This document shows positions 1-6,095 of a stretch of 14,004 bases of DNA, in pieces. Numbering within the stretch: position 1 is the first letter of the stretch; the number at the start of each line of letters is the position of its first letter. The notes beneath the pieces were generated by a model, which had not been told where the DNA came from, did no database searches, and saw only the letters and a program-made list of their open reading frames with translations. A program made the position numbers and the translations under genes. Source of the stretch: Flavobacteriaceae bacterium (GTDB lineage: Bacteria > Bacteroidota > Bacteroidia > Flavobacteriales > Flavobacteriaceae); contig VMCW01000111.1 of assembly GCA_008081175.1 (NCBI GenBank), positions 1 to 14,004 of the forward strand, written 5' to 3'.

Positions 1-1112
1 CCAAATTTATCGGGCGTCCTTGGATTGATTTTTTCTCTATTTAACGCCGTCCACATCCAGGAAATGGGTAGAGCTAATATGATGATAAACATAGAATTTA
101 AAGAATTTGTTTGTGCAGCATCCATAATTGTGAGGTCTACATTTCGGGCAGCAAATAAAGTGATGACACTTCCCGAAAGCTCATGAAAACCCCAAAATAA
201 AGTCATAAACAAGGTGATAGAAATCGCGACAAAAAGCTTTTTACGTTCTTCTAAAGTTGCTTTGCTCAAGATATATCCCAAGTAACACAAAATAAAAATT
301 CCAACAACTTTAAAAATTAGGTTTACAATGTTTTGCCCCGATAAAAAACCCTCTGCAGCAACTGATTTATAACTAGCCAGTAATACTGCTATTACAGGAC
401 CAGATAAAAAAGCAATTAAAGTAATTAAACTCCCGCGAGAAATCCCCAAAATCTTTTCACTAAGTCGCTGTTCTGATGGTGCTAATCCATGATCACCAAA
501 TACTCCTGAGGTGATTCCTCTCCAAAAAAACAAGAGCCCTGTAAGCATCCCAAATCCCGCTAAACCAAAACCGTAATGCCAACCAAACGAACTACCTAGC
601 CATCCGCACAACAAGGGTGCGATCCAACCACCTATATTAATCCCCATATAAAAAATAGTGAATCCAGAGTCTTTTCTTGGGTCCTTTTCTTTGTAAAGCG
701 AACCCACAAAAGTGGAAATATTGGGTTTAAAAAAACCATTACCCACTACGATAAAACCTAACGCTAGAAAAAAAGTATAGTCGTTTTCTATTGCCAAAAC
801 AAAATGTCCTAAGGCCATTAATATTCCACCCAGAAAAATGGATCTGCGAAAACCTAAAAGAGTATCAGATATTCTACCTCCTACCACTGTAGATGCATAA
901 ACCAAAGAACCATACGAAGCGTAAACTGCTGCAGCTGCATAATCGCGTTCTACAAGTTCCTGAAAAATGACATTGACCATATAAAGGGTCAATAGTGCGC
1001 GCATTCCATAAAAGCTAAAGCGCTCCCAGAGTTCTGCAAAAAACAAGTAAAAAAGACCCTTGGGATGACCTAAGAGAGTTTGATTTTGAGGAAGTGAATG
1101 TGATTCAGCCAT
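1..1112 (-). CDS. POT/PTR2-family peptide:H+ symporter, 3' end cut by window edge
   Basis: Inner-membrane proton-coupled transporter for di- and tripeptides (POT/PTR2 branch of the major facilitator superfamily). I translated the minus strand from the ATG at 1112; about 370 codons are open to position 1. The family signature ExxERFxYYG is present as ELWERFSFYG at residues 27-36, the second PTR2 signature region appears as FYMGINIGG near residues 155-163, and many hydrophobic segments follow. Members are usually about 500 residues, so roughly the last quarter is outside the window. It starts 17 bases after the stop of the dipeptidyl peptidase IV gene on the same strand with no terminator between, so the two are probably co-transcribed. 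That fits uptake of the dipeptides released by the peptidase. Peptide transport is the likely role; exact substrate range cannot be read from sequence. Confidence 0.93.
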   Translation of the reverse strand, partial: MAESHSLPQNQTLLGHPKGLFYLFFAELWERFSFYGMRALLTLYMVNVIFQELVERDYAAAAVYASYGSLVYASTVVGGRISDTLLGFRRSIFLGGILMALGHFVLAIENDYTFFLALGFIVVGNGFFKPNISTFVGSLYKEKDPRKDSGFTIFYMGINIGGWIAPLLCGWLGSSFGWHYGFGLAGFGMLTGLLFFWRGITSGVFGDHGLAPSEQRLSEKILGISRGSLITLIAFLSGPVIAVLLASYKSVAAEGFLSGQNIVNLIFKVVGIFILCYLGYILSKATLEERKKLFVAISITLFMTLFWGFHELSGSVITLFAARNVDLTIMDAAQTNSLNSMFIIILALPISWMWTALNREKINPRTPDKF

Positions 1113-1129
1113 TCTATTAATAGGGTTGA

Positions 1130-3358
1130 TTATAAGTTTTCAAGAATAAAGTTAGTCATTTTCGTGTAGAGGTGGTGGCGTGTGTTTCCTCCATAGATAC
1201 CGTGATTTTTATCTGGATAGATCATCCATTCGAACTGTTTGTCTTCTTGTATAAGTTCTTCTACCATTCTCATGGTATTTTGCACATGGACATTATCGTC
1301 TCCAGAACCGTGAATGATTAAAAATTTTCCTTTGAGTTGATCGGCATAGTTGAGTGGAGAATTCAGATCGTATCCTTCTGGGTTTTCTTGGGGGGTACGC
1401 ATAAAGCGTTCGGTATAAATAGTGTCATAAAACCTCCAATTAGTGACAGGAGCTACTGCAATAGCAAATGAAAACACTTCATTTCCGGTCAACAAACAAT
1501 GGGTGGCCATATGTCCTCCAAAACTCCAGCCCCAGATTCCGATTCTATTTTTGTCAATATATGGCAGTGAGCCCAAGTATTCCGCTGCTGCTATTTGATC
1601 TAGAGTTTCGTATTTAACCAAATTGAGGTAGGTTGACTTCTTAAAGGCAGCTCCCTTAAAACCTGTTCCTCTTCCATCAACACAGGCTATGATATAGCCT
1701 TTATTGGCTAATGCCTTATGCCATAGCGTCCTGGAATCACCCCATCTGTTTGCGACCTGTTGGGATCCCGGACCGGAATATTGAAACATTAAAAGCGGGT
1801 ACTTTTTTGTTGGATCAAAGTCAGCAGGTTTAATCATCCACATGTTTAGCTCATTACCATTGATTTCAATAGTTGAAAATTCCTTATCAGAAAAACCAAA
1901 CAGTTCTAATTCAGAAACCAACTTATCATTATCTACAAGTTCACGGACAGACTTGTTTTTTCTGGTTTCATATAAGGTGTATCGGGGAGGTGTTTTTTCA
2001 TCGGAATAGGAATGGATATAGTAAATCCCATTGCTGCTAAAAGTTGCTCCATTTGTCCCCTTTGTAGGTTGTAGGATACGCTTTCCCTTACCGTTGAGTT
2101 GTATCGCAAAAATACCCCTTTCGGTACTACTGCCTTCTACCGATTGATAATACAATTCTTTTCTTTTGGAGTTATACGTAAACAAGGACGTTACTTCCCA
2201 TTTCCCTTTGGTGACTTGATTCAAAAGTTTTCCTTCTTTGTCGTAATGGTAAATATGCTTATATCCGTCGCGCTCACTGGTCCATAAAAAACTATCGTCT
2301 TCAAGGAAGGTAAGGTCATCATGAATACTTACATAGGCTTTGTCTTGTTCTCTAAGCAAGAGGGTTAGCTCTTTTTCTTGGGTATCCCATCGCCAAAGTT
2401 GCAAATCGTTTTGATGTCGGTTTAAGGTTTGTATGATAAGGCTGTGGTCCCCTCCTCCAAATTGAATTCTGGGGATATAATAACGGGGTGAATCTTTAAA
2501 GGAAACGGCTTCTTGTCTTTTGGAGACAAGGTCATAAACAAAAAGTTGGATAGTCGCATTTTCCTCTCCTGCTTTAGGGTAACGGAACATATAAGGAAAA
2601 GGATAGGTCTCTTTTCCATAAACGTCCATAGAGAAGATTGGCACCTTAGATTCATCAAAACGCATAAAAGCGATTTGCTTGGAATCGGAACTCCAGTCAA
2701 AAGCACGTACAAAACCAAATTCTTCTTCATAAACCCAATCTGTTATTCCGTTTAGGGTTTGAAAATCTCCATCAAAAGTGATTTGAGAACTTTTCATTGT
2801 GCTGAGATCTTTAACATAAAGATTTCTTCGATAAACATAGGCCACTCGATTTCCGTCAGGGGAAAACAACGGTTCTTGTATCTTATCCTCACTCAATTTT
2901 TCAAGCTTTTGAGTGGTGAGGTCATAAATCCAATAGATTGCTTGTTTGGATCTTCTAAAAATGGGGTCAACAGCTGTTTCTAGGAGCAACTTTTGTTCGT
3001 TCTTAGAAAATGAGTAGTCGGAAAGCTCTTGAAGTTGATTAAATTGAGCCGCATCGAAAAGAACCTTCTTTTTTTTAGGATCGGCATAAGCATAAGAAAC
3101 AATTAAACTACTTTCAGTTTCACCCTCTTTTTCCAATACGGTGTAGTGACTACCATCTTTCATTGAGCGAAGTGCTTCCATACGCTCTGGTTGATGGGCG
3201 CCGCCCCATAATTTTTTTAAATCCAATTCAGATTTTTGTGACCAAACTTGGAAAGAAAAGAGTGTTAAAAGGAGTAATAATAAGTCTCTTAGAATAGAAT
3301 TTTTGAACCACAAAAGAGGCAAATGGAAATCATTTAATTTATTTAGAGAGCGTATCAT
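1130..3358 (-). CDS. Dipeptidyl peptidase IV (S9B prolyl oligopeptidase family)
   Basis: Exported serine peptidase that removes N-terminal dipeptides, typically Xaa-Pro or Xaa-Ala, from peptides. The 742-residue product has a hydrophobic signal segment at about 24-40 ending in VWSQ, a beta-propeller region to about residue 480, and a C-terminal alpha/beta hydrolase domain. The catalytic triad is visible: Ser612 in GWSFGG, Asp687 or Asp688 in HGSGDDNVH, and His719 in DKNHGI. The acidic motif DWVYEEEFG at 207-215 matches the double-Glu site that holds the free substrate amino terminus in this family, which separates it from plain prolyl oligopeptidases and acylaminoacyl peptidases. The residues before the signal core (about 24) are more than usual, and no later Met precedes the core, so a non-ATG start downstream is possible. 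It lies directly upstream of a peptide symporter and divergent from HMG-CoA reductase. Confidence 0.93.
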   Translation of the reverse strand: MIRSLNKLNDFHLPLLWFKNSILRDLLLLLLTLFSFQVWSQKSELDLKKLWGGAHQPERMEALRSMKDGSHYTVLEKEGETESSLIVSYAYADPKKKKVLFDAAQFNQLQELSDYSFSKNEQKLLLETAVDPIFRRSKQAIYWIYDLTTQKLEKLSEDKIQEPLFSPDGNRVAYVYRRNLYVKDLSTMKSSQITFDGDFQTLNGITDWVYEEEFGFVRAFDWSSDSKQIAFMRFDESKVPIFSMDVYGKETYPFPYMFRYPKAGEENATIQLFVYDLVSKRQEAVSFKDSPRYYIPRIQFGGGDHSLIIQTLNRHQNDLQLWRWDTQEKELTLLLREQDKAYVSIHDDLTFLEDDSFLWTSERDGYKHIYHYDKEGKLLNQVTKGKWEVTSLFTYNSKRKELYYQSVEGSSTERGIFAIQLNGKGKRILQPTKGTNGATFSSNGIYYIHSYSDEKTPPRYTLYETRKNKSVRELVDNDKLVSELELFGFSDKEFSTIEINGNELNMWMIKPADFDPTKKYPLLMFQYSGPGSQQVANRWGDSRTLWHKALANKGYIIACVDGRGTGFKGAAFKKSTYLNLVKYETLDQIAAAEYLGSLPYIDKNRIGIWGWSFGGHMATHCLLTGNEVFSFAIAVAPVTNWRFYDTIYTERFMRTPQENPEGYDLNSPLNYADQLKGKFLIIHGSGDDNVHVQNTMRMVEELIQEDKQFEWMIYPDKNHGIYGGNTRHHLYTKMTNFILENL

Positions 3359-3464
3359 TTAAGTTCTTTTTGTTTTAGTTTCTTGAGGTCACAATTTAGC
3401 AAAAATGCACTAACCATAATTTTAGAACGGAGGCTAATTCTGTATCTTTAACAAAAAATTTACT
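3359..3464. promoter_or_regulatory. Divergent intergenic promoter region (peptidase / HMG-CoA reductase)
   Basis: A 106-base gap separates two divergently transcribed genes and must hold both promoters. On the plus strand TATCTTTA at 3443-3450 matches the Bacteroidota -7 consensus TAnnTTTG except for the last base, with TTTA 18 bases upstream at 3421-3424 as a weak -33 element. This would leave a leader of under 10 bases before the ATG at 3465. On the minus strand CATTTTTG (3407-3400) is one mismatch from the -7 consensus, but I see no good -33 partner. An A-rich run precedes the HMG-CoA reductase start and there is no Shine-Dalgarno sequence. Both assignments are inferred from consensus only. 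Confidence 0.4.
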
Positions 3465-4781
3465 ATGAGTAAGATGATCAACGGCTTTTCCAAATTAACT
3501 AAATCGGAAAAAATTGATTGGATTACTAAAACGCATTTTAAAAATCCTGAGGCGGCTCGAAAGGAACTCGAAAGCTACTGGAGTACAGATCCTAAACTCC
3601 AAAACAGACATGATGAGTTTATAGAAAACACCGTGACCAACTTTTATCTTCCCCTTGGGATCGCTCCAAATTTTCTGATCAACGGCTCCATCTACTCCCT
3701 GCCGATGGTAATTGAAGAAAGCTCTGTTGTGGCAGCAGCTGGAAATGCAGCCAAATTTTGGAGTACCCGCGGTGGTTTCAAAGCTACAGTTCTCGACACC
3801 ATAAAAGTGGGTCAAATTCATTTTCTCTTTACAGGTGATTCCATTGCATTAAAACAATTTTTTGAAAAAAGAAAAGAGGAACTTCTACAGACCACCAAAA
3901 ACCTAACTAAAAATATGGAGCAACGCGGTGGAGGGATAATAAGCTGTGAACTGATCGATAAAGGCAAAGAGATGCCCGATTACTATCAATTACATCTAAA
4001 ATTCAAAACTGGAGATGCAATGGGGGCCAATTTTATCAATTCATGTCTAGAACAATTAGCAAAATCTTTTGAAGAATTTGCTCGTTTAGACTTATTGACT
4101 CAGGCAGATTCTCATTTAGAAATTGTAATGAGTATTCTTTCCAACTATGTGCCAGAATGTTTGGTCAGAGCAACAGTAAGCTGCCCTGTAGAAGATCTTG
4201 CTATTGAAAAGAACGGTATTTCCGGTATTAGTTTTGCCAAAAAAATGGTTGCTGCAGTTGCAATAGCTCAGTGTGAACCCCATAGGGCAGTAACCCACAA
4301 CAAAGGCATTATGAACGGTGTAGATGCAATCGTTCTGGCTACGGGCAACGACTTTAGGGCTGTGGAAGCAGGAGTACATGCCTATGCCGCACAGACAGGA
4401 AAATATACTTCTTTAAGTACAGCCACAATTGAAGAAGGGCAATTTAAAATGGAGCTCACCTTGCCACTAGCTGTTGGCACGGTAGGAGGACTGACCAAAC
4501 TACATCCTATGGTTAAGTGGTGCATGGAACTCCTCGGCAATCCCTCAGCTGAAAAATTAATGGAAATAATGGCTGTGGGCGGACTTGCACAAAACTTTGC
4601 TGCTGTGCGTTCTTTAGTCACAACTGGGATTCAAAAAGGTCATATGAAAATGCATTTATTGAATATTCTCAATCAATTTGAAGCTACCAAAAATCAAAAA
4701 GAGGCGGCTGTAGAATATTTTAAAAATGAAGTGGTAACTGTTCAAGCTGTAGGAGCCTTTTTAGAAAAAAACACCCACTGA
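3465..4781 (+). CDS. Hydroxymethylglutaryl-CoA reductase, class II
   Basis: Catalyses interconversion of HMG-CoA and mevalonate with a nicotinamide cofactor, in the cytoplasm. The 438-residue protein has the class II (bacterial, soluble) layout without membrane segments. The substrate-binding stretch around LPLGIAPNFLING (62-74) leads to the catalytic Glu in IEESSVVAAA (Glu84/85). The dinucleotide-binding motif DAMGAN is at 184-189. The catalytic Lys280 lies in HNKGIMNG, Asp296 in ATGNDFRA, and the C-terminal His393 in QKGHMKMH, so all four catalytic residues of the family are in place. Databases often name this class 'degradative' after the Pseudomonas mevalonii enzyme. The adjacent kinase argues for a biosynthetic mevalonate role here, but the reaction direction and NADH/NADPH preference are not decided by the sequence. 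The stop is one base before the start of the next gene, so the pair is an operon. Confidence 0.95.
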   Translation: MSKMINGFSKLTKSEKIDWITKTHFKNPEAARKELESYWSTDPKLQNRHDEFIENTVTNFYLPLGIAPNFLINGSIYSLPMVIEESSVVAAAGNAAKFWSTRGGFKATVLDTIKVGQIHFLFTGDSIALKQFFEKRKEELLQTTKNLTKNMEQRGGGIISCELIDKGKEMPDYYQLHLKFKTGDAMGANFINSCLEQLAKSFEEFARLDLLTQADSHLEIVMSILSNYVPECLVRATVSCPVEDLAIEKNGISGISFAKKMVAAVAIAQCEPHRAVTHNKGIMNGVDAIVLATGNDFRAVEAGVHAYAAQTGKYTSLSTATIEEGQFKMELTLPLAVGTVGGLTKLHPMVKWCMELLGNPSAEKLMEIMAVGGLAQNFAAVRSLVTTGIQKGHMKMHLLNILNQFEATKNQKEAAVEYFKNEVVTVQAVGAFLEKNTH

Positions 4782-4782
4782 T

Positions 4783-5688
4783 ATGGCTTCTTTGTACAGT
4801 CATGGTAAAGTTCTACTCACTTCAGAATATGTTGTGCTTGCAGGTGCAAAAGCCCTTGCTCTTCCTTGTACAAAAGGCCAGAGTTTACACTATGAAGCTC
4901 AAGAGAGTAAAACCCTTCGCTGGGAAAGCTATGACTGGAAAAACTATCTTTGGTTTGAGGTGCATTTTGAATGCTCTACCCTTAAAATCATACAGACATC
5001 AGATCCTACTGTTGCAAAACGGTTGCAACAGATTCTACAAGTTGCACGTAGTGAAAATAACCTTTTCTTATCTCAAGGTGGAGTCGTAAAAACACACTTA
5101 GAATTTGATCGACATTGGGGTTTGGGGAGCTCTTCAACCCTACTTGTAAATATAGCTAACTGGGCAGAGGTAAATGCTTTTTCTTTAGGAGAAAAAACCT
5201 TTGGCGGCAGTGGTTACGATATTGCTTGCGGTTCTGCAAAAGGTCCCATTTTTTACACAAGAGTAAATGAGTTTCCTAAAATTATTCCTGTTGAATTTAC
5301 ACCGCCCTTTGCTGACGAGCTCTTTTTTGTTTATTTAAACCAGAAAAAAAATAGCCAACAGGCTGTTCAAGCTTTTGAGGTATCCAAAGTAACTCCCTCG
5401 CTAATCACTTCCTTGAATACGTTAACAGATGCTATTGCAACCTGCAAAGAACTCAAAGAATTTGAAGCCTACCTTATCCAACACGAACAACTTATTGGGA
5501 AGCTCATAGGTCAAAAACCCATCAAAGAGAAACTCTTTAATGAATACAAGGGTGTTATCAAAAGCTTAGGGGCTTGGGGGGGTGATTTTGTTTTGGCTAC
5601 AGGAAACGAAGCTGCTAAAAGCTATTTCAAAGAAAAAGGGTATACTACGGTGATTCCCTACAGAGAAATGTGTCTAGATCGTATTTGA
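4783..5688 (+). CDS. GHMP kinase with GYDIA motif, probable mevalonate-pathway kinase
   Basis: Member of the GHMP small-molecule kinase superfamily (galactokinase, homoserine, mevalonate and phosphomevalonate kinases). The 301-residue protein shows the N-terminal motif SHGKVLLTSEYVVLAGAKAL (6-25), the ATP phosphate-binding loop GLGSSST (113-119), the motif GSGYDIACG (142-150) whose Asp145 is the expected catalytic base position, and the third GHMP motif as GAWGGD (263-268). It is a little shorter than typical mevalonate kinases. The GYDIA signature marks a kinase family I associate with Flavobacteriia. Its position one base after HMG-CoA reductase strongly suggests that it phosphorylates mevalonate or a mevalonate phosphate, but which one is inference. 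A seven-G run (5576-5582) encodes part of the third motif. The stop codon lies in the stem of a terminator and the last 15 bases overlap the end of a convergent gene. Confidence 0.85.
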   Translation: MASLYSHGKVLLTSEYVVLAGAKALALPCTKGQSLHYEAQESKTLRWESYDWKNYLWFEVHFECSTLKIIQTSDPTVAKRLQQILQVARSENNLFLSQGGVVKTHLEFDRHWGLGSSSTLLVNIANWAEVNAFSLGEKTFGGSGYDIACGSAKGPIFYTRVNEFPKIIPVEFTPPFADELFFVYLNQKKNSQQAVQAFEVSKVTPSLITSLNTLTDAIATCKELKEFEAYLIQHEQLIGKLIGQKPIKEKLFNEYKGVIKSLGAWGGDFVLATGNEAAKSYFKEKGYTTVIPYREMCLDRI

Positions 5689-6000
5689 CTTTTGCTTTTT
5701 AAAAGTCATTTTTTGATCGTCAATTAGGGCTGTAAACTTATTGTTTTCTAGATTTGCTGTAAAAATATCCTCTTGTTTTCTCACATGTAGTATGTTTTTC
5801 GACATGTGGTAGTCTGCCAAAAAAACACATTGCTCTTCTTTTTCATTTTCGAATTTAATCCATCCCTCAACTTGTTCTCCATTGGTAAAAACAAGTTTGT
5901 AATAGGATGCCTCTGGTTCGTTAGTTGAAGAACATATCCAAACTGTCCCAGCAAGTGCAAGGGACTGTTTTATCCTTTTTGACATAGAAAAGAGTCGCAT
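5674..6000 (-). CDS. Hypothetical small protein, possibly exported
   Basis: I do not recognise this protein. From the ATG at 6000 it is about 108 residues; other possible starts are the ATG at 5985 and a TTG at 6012. It opens with a basic stretch and a hydrophobic segment (KRIKQSLALAGTVWIC) that resembles a signal peptide. A Cys follows, but WIC is not a good lipobox, so lipoprotein status is doubtful. The rest is hydrophilic and mixed in charge, with short alternating segments such as YYKLVFTNGEQVEGWIKF that suggest beta strands, and a basic tail. It sits just past the terminator of the isomerase gene, and I see no convincing promoter in the 40-base gap, so expression may depend on read-through. 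Its 3' end overlaps the GHMP kinase by 15 bases tail to tail. Whether it is real rests on ORF length and placement only. Confidence 0.5.
   Translation of the reverse strand: MRLFSMSKRIKQSLALAGTVWICSSTNEPEASYYKLVFTNGEQVEGWIKFENEKEEQCVFLADYHMSKNILHVRKQEDIFTANLENNKFTALIDDQKMTFKKQKSNTI
5686..5714 (+). terminator. Rho-independent terminator of the HMG-CoA reductase/GHMP kinase unit
   Basis: An 8-bp stem, TGACTTTT (5686-5693) with AAAAGTCA (5701-5708), is separated by a 7-base loop and followed by six T residues (5709-5714). The kinase stop codon TGA is the first three bases of the stem, and the whole hairpin lies inside the 3' coding end of the convergent small gene. The stem is AT-rich, so strength may be moderate. 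The minus-strand side lacks a T tract, so it should act on plus-strand transcripts only. Confidence 0.55.
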
Positions 6001-6041
6001 GAGCGGTAGCAATTTTTGATTGCAAGAACAAAATCTGTGCC

Positions 6042-6077
6042 AAAAAAAATGCCCTCAAACAAGTTTGAGGGCATTTT
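6042..6077 (-). terminator. Strong rho-independent terminator of the isomerase gene
   Basis: A perfect 15-base inverted repeat is present: AAAATGCCCTCAAAC (6046-6060) against GTTTGAGGGCATTTT (6063-6077), with the inner bases opening into the loop. Read on the minus strand the hairpin is followed by eight T residues (complement of the A run at 6042-6049), partly shared with the stem. It begins 18 bases after the stop of the isomerase gene, which is the expected position. The GC-rich core GCCCTC/GAGGGC stands out in this AT-rich sequence. Confidence 0.92.
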
Positions 6078-6095
6078 ACATATTTAAAGACTTTT

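Noticed and set aside
2422..2730. Minus-strand open frame of 102 codons inside the peptidase gene
   Set aside because: It is an out-of-frame shadow of dipeptidyl peptidase IV, with no own promoter, motif or coherent composition.
3061..3077. T-rich run opposite a Lys-Lys-Lys-Lys stretch as a phase-variation tract
   Set aside because: Eight A residues within lysine codons are common in AT-rich genomes, and the frame is intact with full-length domains on both sides.
3495..3821. Minus-strand open frame of 108 codons opposite HMG-CoA reductase
   Set aside because: It is antisense to a strongly conserved catalytic gene and shows no recognisable domain.
6001..6012. TTG start for the small gene at 5674-6000
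   Set aside because: Only four more residues, a weaker start codon, and ATG codons follow at 6000 and 5985.
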